The position numbers and the translations under genes were made by a program. Under the pieces are notes generated by a model that made no database searches, was not told the DNA's origin, and worked only from the letters and a program-made list of their open reading frames with translations. A stretch of 64,000 nt of DNA, taken from Monomorium pharaonis. Taxonomy: Eukaryota > Arthropoda > Insecta > Hymenoptera > Formicidae. The stretch covers positions 12,078,183 to 12,142,182 of the forward strand of contig NC_050470.1 of assembly GCF_013373865.1 (NCBI RefSeq), written 5' to 3'. The stretch's first letter is position 1; each line of letters opens with the position of its first letter. Of this stretch, positions 24,720-36,885 are shown one piece after another.

Positions 24720-24941
24720 TAGATCTTACATGCACTACACAGATCTTTTCGAATCGGATCGACGCTCTCGATCAGCACGACGCGATTCGCAAACGATTAC
24801 TGACGTTTACGCCATCCACGAACCGGGAGTCGAACACGTCGAAAGAAGTTACTCGGATCTGTAAAGTTGTCCGAGAATAGTACGTGCTCCCTCATCGGTC
24901 CTTTGGTCGAGAGGAAGAGTTGGTCTTTATATATATACACA
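24720..24941. other. GC-richer unique patch
   Basis: A patch of balanced composition within AT-rich sequence, just before the long microsatellite. A minus-strand frame through it (PMREHVLFSDNFTDPSNFF, then RRVRLPVRGW) has no domain I recognise. It could be a non-coding exon or enhancer, but nothing in the sequence decides this. Confidence 0.3.
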
Positions 24942-25138
<197 letters not shown>

Positions 25139-25145
25139 GCGTATA

Positions 25146-25501
25146 CAGGGTGAGGAAAAAGTATGGAATCAGTAAAAATATCTGAAAACAAGTTTTAAAA
25201 GAACAATAAGTAGGGTAAGACTACGATGTATATAATCCATAATAAAAAAGGCCGTGTAGAAGCGAGAAATGCGCGTTTGATCGCGCCATATTGTTGCCGC
25301 TTCTCCGCGATACTGATTGGTTCTCTACCATCTATAAAATTCTCTTATCCCGAAATACAATAAAAAATTTGTTGTAAAAAATATTAAAATATTAAAAATT
25401 GTTATAAAAAATATTCTGGTCGAAATCATATTTTCATAACAAATTTTTTACAGTATTTCATGATGGGAGAATCTTATAGGTGCTTGTAGCGCGTGCGCGC
25501 G

Positions 25502-25555
<54 letters not shown>

Positions 25556-25735
25556 GCGTAAATATTAAAAACTTCTCGATACTTATGTTCAAAATGAAAG
25601 TGAATAATCGCCTTTTGATGCATTTGTTGAAATTTTTTCGTTCTCTATAAGACGATGTTTTTGTATAAAACATCTTTTTTCAAATGCGTTGGACTAGAGT
25701 TATTTTTATCGGTTCCATAATTTTTCCTCACCCTG
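25146..25735. mobile_element. 590-bp MITE with CAGGGTGAGGAAAAA termini
   Basis: The two ends are inverted copies over about 36 bp, starting CAGGGTGAGGAAAAA and continuing TATGGAA. TA lies on both sides (25144-25145 and 25736-25737), as for IS630/Tc1/mariner MITEs. A second inverted pair (25332-25385 and about 25430-25480) surrounds the centre. It also holds a CA microsatellite (25503-25551) and a promoter-like block, GATACTGATTGGTTC followed by CTATAAAATTC near 25310-25342. There is no open frame. Confidence 0.85.
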
Positions 25736-25910
25736 TATATCAGGGGTTTCTCCTAGACCCGCCATCGCTACCGCCCACTCTCGTTCTTGAGAAACGTAGA
25801 CGCGTGCGGGAAAGAATCGAGTTTAAATTCCTATGCGAAGAAAATAAAATGAAACGAATCTGTCACCCGTTGACTGGTTTGACACTGAAGAGAAAACTAG
25901 ACCATCATAT

Positions 25911-26950
25911 CCCATACAGCACAAAAACTTTCAGCAACATTGCTGCAACGTTACAATATTACGAGTTGCAATGTAATATTGCAGAGACGTTTTAGAAACA
26001 TGCAATATCAATATTACGCCAAAATGTTCCAGTAATGTTGCAGAAATATTATAAAATTCCGAAAATATAATATTAAAAAATATGCATCAAGTGTTCCAAT
26101 ATACGTGCAACTTCGTGTAAAAAGACATTTGTGACATTTTTAAATAGCTTTGTGAGATTTAAATATTTGGATTTGTGTGCAATATTTATACCAAAGATTA
26201 TAATCTTTTTGAGATTTATTATAATAGAACAGTAAATTAAACAATTTATTAAATAAAAAAATAAAATTATCATATATATTTGAAAAATTGTTTAATTTAC
26301 TATTCTATTATAAATCTCGAAAAATGCAATTAATCGACTATAAATATTAATGCTAAGAAATTCATATATATGTATTCATTAATATTATTGCTTTTGACAA
26401 TAACTAAAATAATATTACATAATAAAAATAATGCTACTGAGATAATAGAATATTGTGTAAGTTTTTATTCCTATTATATATAAAATGTAATAATAATTTT
26501 CTAATTTTCTAATATGCTTCTAATATGTTTTAGATTTTAATAAGTAAACTTTGAGACTATATAAAAATATTCAAGAGAAATAAGAAAGAAATTCATTGCA
26601 ATTGCATAAATTTACAATTTTTTATCCAAATTTTGGATGCAAAAAGATTATAAAGTTACACAAATTGCAACGATTTTCTTTTCATCTCTCTTGTCTTTAT
26701 ATATTCTCAAAGTTTATCTACTAAATTTGAAGCATCATGCATATTTATAGCAACGCGTTTTAATGTATCAAATACATTGCACCGTAACATTGCAGTAGTC
26801 TTACATTGTAATATTTCTCAGGGCGGACATTTCAGCGTTGCCGCAAGCTTGCAGTAACACTGCAGAATTCGCAACGTCCATGCAATATTACAATATTTCA
26901 TCAATGTAAGATTTCTGCAATGTTTTTGTAATCTTTCGGTGCTATATGGG
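25911..26950. mobile_element. Word-type element, TGCAATATTGCA family, copy 2
   Basis: The ends are CCCATACAGCAC (25911-25922) and its inverted partner GTGCTATATGGG (26939-26950). The outer 150-200 bp on each side are loose repetitions of words like TTGCAATGTAATATTGCAGA. The centre is AT-rich. It matches the element at 5290-6422 in ends, word type and internal CTCAGGGCGGACATTTCAGC phrase. It encodes nothing visible. AT follows the right end and precedes the left end, which could be a 2-bp target duplication. Confidence 0.72.
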
Positions 26951-28089
26951 ATGTTACCCGTCGCATATGCGCAATATTATTACAAGTTTTATCATCCTCC
27001 CTCTATAATGCGGTAGTGGTTGTAGCGATCGTCTTAGAGTTCTTTTCCAGAGCGATGCTTCAACACGAGAACTAAACTATCTAAACATGAACAACGAATT
27101 ATTTATTTATTTTTTTTTTAGTCAATTACTTAACTTACAAAGGAACCTCGCGAACCCGAAAATTCTGATTTTAATGAAACTTGGCATAAATGTAGAGGGG
27201 GTAATTACATGAATTTAGAAATTTTTAGTTGGTGCTTATAAACCGTTTAAAGGGTTGAAATCACCCTTCAAAAATTGAGAGTTTTTGCCTTTTCTCGATA
27301 TATCTCGTAAACAAAACAAAATATCAAAAAATGTTTTATACAAAAGTTTTACAGCATAAATACTTTTATTTAATGATGCTGTTTATTTAAAAAATTTTCT
27401 TTTTTCAAAAAATTTATTCTTTATACCTTCTCTATGTTGAATATTTACTGCATTAAAATTTCAATTTTAGTGAAATTCCGCACAAATGTAGAGGGAGGCA
27501 ATACACAAATTAAAAAAATTTTAATTGGTGCTCAAAAACGGTTTAAAGGGTTAAAATCACCCTTCAAAGGTTATATTAACTGCATTCCTGTATGTATTAC
27601 TTTTTATGTGACAGTTGCGCAATATTAGAATAGTCATGTTGATTTCACACAGTATTCATTCTGTCTTTGTCACATATTTCACATTCATGTTTTATATTCG
27701 TTATGTCACGGTATGCATCATATAGGAAGTAGAAATCACCTATTAATATTTTGTTTTGTTAATATTAAAGTTTTGCATCTTTATTATAATAATGTTACGC
27801 GTCATTTTCACATCAGTATCAAGTGACGTTTAACGTGTATTTGATTATTCTGTTAAATTGTTTAAATTTGTAATTAAACAAAGCATAATGTTACACATAA
27901 ATGTTGCAAATGTTCTTAATATGTTAATTGTTTTATTTCAAATTACACATATTTCCCCAACGTCTATAAATAAGAAAGAAATACAATATGAAGTGATACA
28001 GGATATTATAACAAATAATGTAGCATTTGTTATATAAACCAATACTGCTTTGGAATTTCAAAATTATTGGGAAATGAATTTAAGTGACA

Positions 28090-28261
28090 TAGAATTTGTG
28101 TAACAGATAAAGAAGAATTTCTAGAAAATGATAATAATAATTATGAACCTGATAATGAGAATAATTGTGAACCAGAAAACGAAATTTTAAATAGTAACTA
28201 TAAGAAAAGAAAAACCGTGAAATATTGGAAAAGTGGGAAAAAAGGCCGACACGTAGTATAA
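28090..28261 (+). pseudogene. Short coding relic inside the Harbinger-like element
   Basis: An open frame of about 55 codons reads EEFLENDNNNYEPDNENN and later YKKRKTVKYWKSGKKGR before TAA at 28259-28261. The acidic Asn/Glu-rich stretch followed by a Lys/Arg-rich KYWKSGKK motif looks like the N-terminus of a transposon-encoded protein, not chance sequence. I cannot name the family with certainty. No start codon is visible and the frame is closed upstream, so it is a relic. Confidence 0.45.
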
Positions 28262-28733
28262 GATAGTATAATTACTTCATAAATACTAGATACATAAAAG
28301 TCAATTTTATTGAAAATTTTTTTTAATTAGAAAAATTGTTTTTATTAAAAAAATTTGTTTTTAATAAATAGCGTAATTAAATGGAGGTATTATACTGTAC
28401 AACTTTTGTATAAAACATTTTTTGATGTTTCGTTATGTTTACGAGATATGTCAAAAAAAAGCAAAAATGTCTTAACCTTTGTAGGTGATTTTAACCTTTT
28501 AAACCGTTTTTGAGTACTAACTAAAATTTTCTAAATTTGTGTATTGTTCCCCTCTACATTTGTGCCGAATTTCACTGAAATTGAAATTTTGATGCAATAA
28601 ATATTCAATATAGGGAAGATATAAAGGGTAAATTTTTGAAAAAAAAATTTTTTTTTAAATAAACAGCATAATTAAATAGAAGTATTTATGTAAAACTTTT
28701 GTATAAAACATTTTTTAATGTTTTGTTTAGTTT

Positions 28734-30116
28734 CCCAGATAGCACAGGACGTCCTCAGGATCATCCTGAATATGTTCCGGGATATCCTGGGATCTTATCA
28801 GGATATAATAGTTGTATTATTGTAAATATTTTATATAAATATTTTATGTATAAATTTGACTTCTAAAGTAAGTTTAGAATGTTAGATTCTGTAATAGTGT
28901 TAATATAAATTAAAATTTTACTCATGTTTTGAGGACATCCTTGGGATGTCCTGAGGATATATGTATTCTAGCTGAAAACATTATTCTTAAAATATTGTAT
29001 AAAGAGTTTCATTAGCTACAAAATATCTGAAGATAAACTTAAATATAATGACTGTATAAATACGAGACATTTTAGATAGCATAGAATGTTCTAAGAATAT
29101 GATATCCTGAAAGTCCTCAGGACATCCTGAACGTATATAATTTTTGAAAAAGACAGGTAAATTAATATAGCAAGTGAGAAATTTTTGAATATTGTACGTA
29201 TTTCTAAAATGTATTGCAAAATTAAATGTGTAAAAATGTTGACTTCAAAGTCAGATTGAATGTCTATACTTATTGAAACAATATAACATATTAACAATAC
29301 TAAAAAATTATAAAAGATGAAATTAAATAATTTTTTTATTTTATTTTATACGAACGGCGCAAAAACAGTTTTTTTAATAAGTTATTCTACATGTTATTTC
29401 GCGCGCATATGTAAAAATGATTTTAAAAAACTGTAAAACTTTATATTTATTTATAAAAATATAAGTTAACTATATATGTTTCATCCTTCTGAGAACATCT
29501 ATTGTAATGATCTATAACAAATATGTATGCATAAACAAGAAGTACTCTTGGATCATCACGAAGCGTTAGGACGCGTATGGTCTTCAAAGTCAAGCAGCGT
29601 CGGCGATGGTTGATACTTGGATGGATGACCGTTTTCTCGGGTACAGAAATTAAACATGCTTTAACAGGTACAACTGTTGCTGAAACATGTATAGTCTTCT
29701 TCCTCTTACAAAATTATCGTAGAAATAATTTGAACTTTTAATTTTTTGTTAAAGTTTTTTTTCAATTCTCAAAAACTGTTAAAAACACTTAGAAATATTT
29801 AAAAATTTTCTAAATTAATCAGAGTTTTTTATTTTTTAAATTTTCTTGAGAAACGTTTCAATTCTTATAAAAAATCGATACATTTATCAAAAATCCTTAA
29901 AAAAATCTTAAAAATCTGACAAAAAAATGGTCATTGTTTGCTATTCCTGAGGATGTCCTGAGGAAATTCTATGGTATCCTCAGGACGTCCAGTGGACTAA
30001 AAAGTGGCGCTCGTTTGCTATTCCTAAGGATGTCCTGAGGACGTCCCGGAATAAAATCAAGACGTCCTCAGAATATCCACGAAGTCTATCCTAAGAACGT
30101 CAATGTGCTATCTGGG
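28734..30116. mobile_element. Word-type element, GACGTCCTGAGGA family, with empty site
   Basis: The ends are CCCAGATAGCAC (28734-28745) and GTGCTATCTGGG (30105-30116), a perfect 12-bp inverted pair. The interior repeats palindromic words such as GGACGTCCTCAGGATCATCC and GGATGTCCTGAGGACGTCC near both ends, around AT-rich sequence. It interrupts the right arm of the surrounding element. Undisturbed copies of that arm read GTTTACGAGATAT (28437-28449, and inverted near 27306-27320), while here GTTT and TTACGAGATAT flank the insert. This implies a 2-bp TT target duplication. It carries a 5S-like fragment and has no open frame of note. Confidence 0.78.
29555..29640 (+). repeat. 5S rRNA-derived fragment (pseudogene or SINE head)
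   Basis: The text TCAAAGTCAAGCAGCGTCGG followed by CGATGGTTGATACTTGGATG and GATGACCG closely follows the internal promoter part of animal 5S rRNA (box A AAGTTAAGCAGCGTCGG, box C GGTTAGTACTTGGATGGGAG). The flanks match 5S poorly, so it is not a working 5S gene. It is either a 5S pseudogene or the head of a 5S-derived SINE inserted in the word element. Confidence 0.75.
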
Positions 30117-31067
30117 TTACGAGATATATATCGAGAAAAAGCAAAAATGTCTTTACCTTTGAAAAGTGGTTTCAATTTTTTAAACCGTTTCCGAGCACCA
30201 ACAAAAAATTTCTAAATTTATGTATTTACCCCCTCTACATTTATGCCAAGTTTCATTAAAATCGGAATTTTCGGGTTCGCGAGGTTTCCTTGTTAGTCAA
30301 TCAATAACTTCCGCCGTTACATCCCAATTAAATTGATATACATATATCTCGAAAGCAAAGATAGGCATTATTTGAAAATTACACACACGCACAAAACATA
30401 CACACAATAACAATTTTATTTGTTACTTGTATAGTCACATTTTGTTCGTGATTTGTTAATCACACTTATTACTATTTTAATAGTATTATTTATCACAATT
30501 AATAAAATGAATTAAAAGCTAATTTAAAAAAAAATATTGCATTAAGCTATTATTTAAATTAATTTTCTATTATTTAAATTAATCTAAGAAAATAATTTAA
30601 TTAATGTAAAATGTTTATTAATAAAGTTGAAAAATTTTCTACAAAAACCAAACAAGTCCAAAAAATTAAATTTTCAAGAAACAATTAAGAAACTTTTCAT
30701 TTTTTAATTCTAATAAAATCTTATAATTAATATACTCGTTTATTGTATAAATATAATAATTTTCTCTAAACAAAATATAAATGTAAGAACAAAATTGTAT
30801 TTAATTAATATTTTGAGGATCCATGTAAAAGAAAAACATCTGAATTTAATTCTTGTAAAAATTTTATATTTATCTATTTATATAATATTTGACTTCTTTT
30901 AAAATATTATAATGATAATGTAAAAAACAAAATATATTATTTAAAACATAATAACTTTTCATTTTTTTTAAATAAAATTATAAAAGTTGCTTTTAACAAA
31001 AACATCCTTTACTAGGATGCGGCATATATTCGGAAGCCCTTTTTATTGGAAGCAATCCCAGATAACA

Positions 31068-31620
31068 GAAATTCATAGAAAAGTCATTAAAAAAAATATT
31101 TGTAGAAATAGAAAAATGAATAATTCTTGAGGAATATACACTATTAATCATCTTAAAATATTCCTTAAAAGTTAATTGTAATGGATACCTCGCGATTTAT
31201 TTTTTAGAACATTTTGAGTATTCGTCAGGAATTACTAATGTTTGGATAATTTTTGATCAAAAACATCAATTTGATATCAAAATTAATAATAGATATCAAA
31301 TTAATATTTTTAATATCAATATTAATTTTGATACAAATATCAAATGATATATTCACTGGGATACTGTCAACTTCAATTTTTTATTTAAAAAATAATTCTT
31401 ATTAATCTTCTTTCTGTTCACCAAAGCTTTACTTATTGCATTCATAAAGCATACCCTTTCAGAAAGGATTTCTGATACCAAGACAAAAAATATTCTTGAC
31501 ATATTTAATCTTATATTACAACCTCATGTACTATAAAAAGTTCTGAGGAATTTCAACAAATAATTCTGTATGAATACTTTGAGAATTTCTGAGGAATTCC
31601 AATCATGGTGCATGTAACTT
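31068..31620. repeat. Word-type repeat, GAGGAATTCC words
   Basis: It begins with CCCAGATAACAG, close to the CCCAGATAGCAC edge of other word elements. It contains loose copies of TTCTGAGGAATTTC, TTCTTGAGGAATAT and TTTCTGAGGAATTCC near both sides of an AT-rich middle. The right edge is not clear. It probably belongs to the same superfamily with another internal word. Confidence 0.5.
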
Positions 31621-31742
31621 CTTACGTCACTCGATCTTGAACCATTTTTCTACGAATTTTTAAAGAATTACAGTTCAAAAAGGAAGAAAACTTTATGAAA
31701 CTTTTTAGACTAAACTGTGCTCTCGGAACGTTAATGGCCGCG

Positions 31743-31749
<7 letters not shown>

Positions 31750-31786
<37 letters not shown>
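31750..31786. repeat. Poly-A run (37 A)
   Basis: An uninterrupted run of 37 A. It could be the tail of a retroposed sequence on the plus strand, but nothing recognisable precedes it. Confidence 0.97.
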
Positions 31787-31788
<2 letters not shown>

Positions 31789-31852
31789 TTTTTTTCTTAT
31801 TTTTCTTTAAATAAATGCGGTAAATTTTTTCTAGACATATTTTAATAATATA

Positions 31853-32140
31853 CCTAGCTAGCAAAATGACGCAAACTTTGCAGCAAACTTGAGTAAACCT
31901 TTACAACAAAATTGCGACAAAGCTTGTTGTAAATAGTATGATGTATATTTTATGCAAATAACAGGGTAAAACTTATTAGTAAAGCATAACAGCAAATTTG
32001 TAGAACAAGACAAGAACAAGGCAAACCTTGCTGTACACAATATGTTAGCAAATTTGTGGCAAGAACAAGGCAAACCTTGCTATACACAATATGATAGAAA
32101 ATTTGTGGCAACAGGGCAAATTTTATCGAAATTAAGATCG
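31853..32140. repeat. Word-type repeat, GGCAAACCTTGC units
   Basis: It begins at ACCTAGCTAGCAAAATGACG. Two nearly identical units of about 53 bp follow, containing AGAACAAGGCAAACCTTGCT and AGCAAATTTGTGGC (32026-32110). Looser copies flank them. The left edge resembles CCAGGTAGCAAG edges elsewhere. There is no coding capacity. Confidence 0.6.
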
Positions 32141-33732
32141 ACAAAAATGAAATATTGGACTGATCAGTCCAATATTATTAAAAATATATAAACAAAGATT
32201 TAGGATTCAGAACTTTGAAATCTATTATTAAAAAATATGTGTATAATCTTGTTTGGCTCTTGTAAAAAACCTTATATTTACTACTTATAACTTTACATTT
32301 ATACATTTATATCTTCCTTTTTTGTTTGATACTTGCTAAAACAAAATTGTTTATGATGTAATACTACTGAGAATAATTTTGTGTCATACTTTTGATTTTT
32401 AAGAATAGACTTATTTAATTTATTTAGAAAATTCTTCAATTACAATATTAATATATAAGTACGTACGTTACTGAATGCACAAATAAAATAATTTGAGACA
32501 GAGAAAGAAAGGAGGGATAAAAAAAGAGAAAAGAAAAGAGAAAAAGATTTTGAAAAGCAAAATGTAATTTAATTTTTTTCTAAATATATTCTATTAATAT
32601 AAAGAGATGAGAGACTTAATCAGAGATAGTAATACTTTACTCATCTCTGCTTAAAAAACGTATGATAAAAAGAACGATTGGAGATTTAAATATTTATTGA
32701 ATAAATTAATTGCGTTGTATTTGAAATAAATACTGATATTATATCGAAGAATATTTATAATATTTTTAAGTTACCGAAATGTTTAAAGAGCGAAAAGAGG
32801 CAAAACAATTAATTTAAATTATTTTTAAATTTAAACGTTTTTCTCTCTCTACCCTCTGCCGAATATTTTTACGTCTTACATTACAATTAATCCGCACGCC
32901 TTACTAAAAGTGCGACCCACTAACACGACCATCCGAAAGGTAGAAAAAAGTCGCTCTTACGATCGCGTCGGAACCTTATGCTAAAATCAGTGCCCATATA
33001 TAGACTGCTCTTTCAGGCGAACGCCGCACATTTAAAGAGTTATCGCTTCTGTTTCCATTAAAAGAGTTTCTACTTATAAAGACGCAACCATACATGGACG
33101 AAAAGTCGATTGCACGGCACTTACCCTTTCTTTTGCGATACCACGTGAAATTGGCAAGCCTTGAATACAGGATTCTTTGATACGTTTGAAATAAAGATTA
33201 ATTTGCTTTGCTAGAATTCAAAGATGTAATTAACCAGACACTTCCTCATAACGGCAGTTATATACGGATAATTAAAAACGTTAAAGCCTTATTTATAGGT
33301 TTTGATTGTCATCCACAGACGCGCTTCGTGCGCGCTATTTGGTTTGTTATTTTTAACCTTTTAAAAATAAATTGCAATGATAATTATGTAGATAATTATT
33401 ATATACAAATTATACTATACAAATTATTATTTACTAACTCCGCTATGACGATCTCTCACGAAGTGCGCAGCAAGAGAACGAATTAACATGCATCAGCGTC
33501 GCGAAAAAGCAGTGACATTTCGATAAATTCAACTATATCATTTCCACTCCAAATAATCTTACAAATTATCAAATGTAAATATTACAAATAATTAAATGTA
33601 GAGAAACATTAATACAATTAAAATATGTAACAAAACTGCGAAAAACATACTTTAACAAAATTTATATGTTGAAGACATATTTTGCACTTTAAGAAAAACA
33701 TAATAAAAGATATACAAATGAGGTTTTTTCTT
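32141..33732. other. AT-rich stretch with a GC-richer island at 32850-33170
   Basis: Most of this is AT-rich. At 32850-33170 the composition becomes balanced, with CpGs, a possible TATA text CCATATATAGACTGC near 32994 and a pyrimidine tract. There is no supported open frame; a 92-codon frame at 33208-33486 has no recognisable domain. The island could be a promoter of a non-coding transcript or an enhancer. Confidence 0.35.
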
Positions 33733-34553
33733 AAGGTATTATGTGCCGATTTTCAATAAATTTAGAAAAAAATTGTTCAAAGGTATATCAAGCTGTTTCG
33801 CATAACTGGTTGAAATTTTAAAACAATTTATCGTACCGAATTTGAGCTATGAAGCTTCAAAGTTGAGTCTTTAACATAGAGAGGCTAGGTCGAACGTTAA
33901 AAAATTGAACGTTATGGCTTATAGACAAAAATCCTAACAATCGGTTTTCTTAAAAAACCAACATTTATTAAAACATATTATTTATATTAAATTAAAACAA
34001 AGTTTACGATGATTGCCCGTGTCGTTTCTACGTAAATCTAATCGAAAGTTTATTATTTTGATTTCCACTACAAGATTAGTGAACGACACACACACAGTAT
34101 AGCGGCAACGTTGCGCCGCATAAACGAGTGTGTGTGTGTGTGTGTGTGGAAGAGAGAGAGAGAGAGAGAAGGTGAGATGGAAGAGGGAGGGAGAGGGGGA
34201 GAGAGAAGGAAAGGGGAGAGAGGAAGAGGGAGGGGGGAGATGAAGCGAGTATTTGCGTGTGAGTATCGACATAAACGCATGCTCCAACTGCTCCAAGTCG
34301 ATGTGTGAGAATTTTTACGTTTTACTTTTACTTCATTTCTCTCGCTACTCTTGTACAATGCAACGTTGCCAGTTCCTCGTTGATTTTGTCGTGAGATTGT
34401 GTGTTATGTGTGAGTGCACACGAAGCGCCACGTGTGTGTAGCTCAGTAGTATTCAATTCAAAAGTGTATAATCCTTCGCTTACTTTATTTGCATCCTTTC
34501 TCTTTTCCGCGGATCGTCTTTGAGCACGACTGGAGGGTACATAATACCTTAAA
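33733..34553. repeat. Region between short inverted repeats TTAAGGTATTATGT
   Basis: The 14-mer TTAAGGTATTATGT at 33733 recurs inverted at 34540-34553. The repeats are short, so a mobile element is only suggested. Inside lie a TG run (34128-34148), a GA run (34150-34169) and a purine-rich GGGAGAG stretch to 34245, plus CpG-rich text on both sides. Frames across it are low-complexity. Confidence 0.35.
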
Positions 34554-34599
34554 ACTTATTCAATTTGGTAAATATTTACCCTTATGACAACCTCCCCCC

Positions 34600-35190
34600 G
34601 CCTTGTTAATGACCTTGATCGTGGCATGTTGTCAAGATTACTTCTTAAGTAATCTTAAAAAGGTTTTAAAAGCCATTATAATCCGTTAAAAAGTTATTAA
34701 TAAAAAAATTGACGATATAAATGGGTCTTGCTCTATATTTTAAAATTATCTTGTATAAATAATTTATTTTATTTTTTACAAGAAGCAAGAATGAGTGTAA
34801 AATACCTCCTTCTCCCTATTGCTTACGATCCATGACAAGGTTTTAATAATTCTGTTCCACATAAGTTTTTGACTTTTTATGTGAAGCGATATCCACTTCA
34901 TATCTCCCAGTGCTTACGACAAAGTCAATAATTGTTCTGTTCCAAGTCAAAGTTTCTGTTTAAAAAAAGTTCTTTATTTATAGCAGAGATCTCTTGAAAG
35001 TTACTAGCTATTGCTCCAGGATCTATAATTATCAAAAAGTAAATATGCACTTTTGATTGTAACTTATGTTGTTCATATAAAACTTTTTTTAAATAACTTT
35101 TTAACAAGGTACAAACAACCTTAACAAGGTCGAAACTTTGTCAAGATCGCTAGAAGGGAGAACTTGATAACATGTCAAGATCAGTGTCAT
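34600..35190. repeat. Degenerate inverted repeat, ACAAGGT/CTTGATC words
   Basis: The left side has CTTGATCGTGGCATGTTGTC and the right side has CTTGATAACATGTCAAGATC in inverted order. Between them are repeated phrases such as GCTTACGA(T/C)...CATGACAAGG and TCTGTTCCA(C/A). It looks like another decayed foldback or word element. Confidence 0.4.
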
Positions 35191-36660
35191 TGGCGGAGAA
35201 AGAAGGTCCAAAATGGTAAATATTTATTTTCAATTTGATTAAATTTTAGTTGATAAATTAATAAAAAATAAACTCATAATTAAATTTATCACAAACATGC
35301 AAAAAACTTACAGCATAGATAATGAAACAAAAAAATATAAAAAAGAAAACTCAGGATTTTATATTAGAGAAATTTAAAAATACATTTATTTTTTCTCTCA
35401 AAGTATAAACCAATTTAAATCTCAATAAAATAAATTTATTTACAATATACAATATAATACACAAAACTAAAAAAGAATATCATGTATTAGATGTATACAT
35501 ACATATATGTGTATTTATTTGTGTAGGCGCGCATGCGCGCACACATACACACAGGAGCAATTCAATAACACCAGATTAAATTACATGAAATAACGTTTGT
35601 TCATTTGTTTAACAATTTTCTATTACTTAACAGTGTAGCTCGCAAAAACAAATTATATAAAATCACACAATAAATTAACTACATAAATTATAATCAAATA
35701 GTTAGAATTAGTTGCGAAATAAATGTGAAAAAGGACATAAGATTTATAACGGAGGTTAAACAATCCGAAAATTCTGAAACTATAAAAAATAGAAAAACAA
35801 TTTTTGAACACAAACTGAATGGTTTTAAACTTTTTTTTAGAAAGTACTTCAAAGTTATAAAAAATGAAATAGAGCGGACAATATTTTATGAAAAAATTTT
35901 TTATAACTTTAAAGCACTTTTAGAGCCGTTTAACTTTTGTTTAAGTTTTTAAATCTTTTTCTTTCCTTTATTTTTCTCTTATCTTTCTATCTTTTAGTTT
36001 CAAACATATTTGGCTGAAAAGGAAAAAATCGTTTTTTCCTAAAAGCTGTTTCACCTCTTTAAATTGTAATTTTGCAAAAATAAAAGTTTCATAAAAAAAC
36101 TACGCTACTTGTACATAATTTTTCAAAATTTTCTGAATTTTTTAATTTTCTAATCTCTCTTGTTAAAACTTATACGTGCATTCAATGTCATTTTAGAATC
36201 TGCATAACTAAATTAATAAAAATTAATTAAATATCTTGACCAGGAGTTCAAATTATACCAACGCAAAACAATGATATACATTTAGATCTCAGTTTAACAG
36301 GATTAAAATAAGTTTCAAAATTTTAGTAACAATATAATCGTACTGCATTATAAAATAACAAAGAGAGATACTTAAATTTATAAGATATTAATCCAGTAAT
36401 AGAAACGCAATTGGAATGCAATTATGGATGATTAAATCAAAGAAAAAGTTCGACAATGATACATAACTATACGCAGCACTTTAGAAACGTATTTAAACAT
36501 ATGGAAATATGTTCGCATGCGTTTAAATACAAATCTAAAGTAAAAATCGCAAAAATTAAATGCTATATAAAACAATCAACAGTATTCATGTTATAAAAAT
36601 TAAAAAATTCTATAAACAATTCCCTATCCTAAGTTATTCATAAAATTATGTAGCATTTTT
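35191..36660. other. AT-rich intergenic stretch
   Basis: No supported gene. A 75-codon frame at 35725-35952 has only AT-rich codons and no recognised domain. Confidence 0.5.
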
Positions 36661-36667
36661 GATTAAA

Positions 36668-36790
36668 ATAAGTTTAAATCCGACTCAAGGTGCATTAATG
36701 ACGTCACATGCTGGAACTGTTTATTAAAACTTAAAGTAGAGCATGTAGTGTCATTAACCCAACTCGCATTGAGTTCAAATCCACTACAGT
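36668..36790. repeat. Short inverted repeat downstream of the ligase gene
   Basis: TTTAAATCCGACTCAAGGTG and ATTAATGACGTCACATGCT on the left match AGCATGTAGTGTCATTAA and TTGAGTTCAAATCC on the right in inverted order. The unit is about 120 bp with a short loop, so it is a small MITE or hairpin. It overlaps the expected 3' UTR of the gene at 36886-47834. Confidence 0.55.
36720..36725 (-). terminator. Possible poly-A signal of the ligase gene
   Basis: AATAAA on the minus strand about 160 bases after the stop codon. It is the first good hexamer I see there, but AT-rich sequence gives such hits by chance. Confidence 0.3.
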
Positions 36791-36885
36791 AAAAAACACT
36801 AATAACTTTTTTCATTTTTAAAATCATAAATTTCCAGTCTTAAATAATTATTAGCCACCAGTATACCATTATATTAATACGACGA

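Larger units (their letters stand above)
27138..30292. mobile_element. Harbinger-like element with long inverted arms, TTA flanks
   Basis: The ends CAAAGGAACCTCGCGAACCC (27138) and its inverted copy at 30292 (CAAGGAAACCTCGCGAACCC) are flanked by TTA (27135-27137 and 30293-30295). TTA is the 3-bp target duplication typical of PIF/Harbinger. Each arm holds two related subunits with ATGTAGAGGGGG and TTTAAAGGGTT phrases (left at 27200 and 27490; right at 28490 and 30180). The right arm is split by the word element at 28734-30116; without it the element is about 1.77 kb. A short decayed coding remnant lies at 28090-28261. The class is inferred from TSD and size. Confidence 0.72.

Noticed and set aside
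24800..24850. Possible tRNA: GTGTTCGACTCCC on the minus strand resembles a B box
   Set aside because: No A box at the right distance and no acceptor stem; not a tRNA gene.
33208..33486. 92-codon plus-strand frame next to a GC-richer island
   Set aside because: The residues do not match any family I know and the codons follow local base composition. Not enough to call a gene.
34068..34358. Ser/Leu/Pro-rich frames
   Set aside because: They translate the GA/GGGA simple repeat and its complement. Similar frames at 61064-61464 have the same cause.
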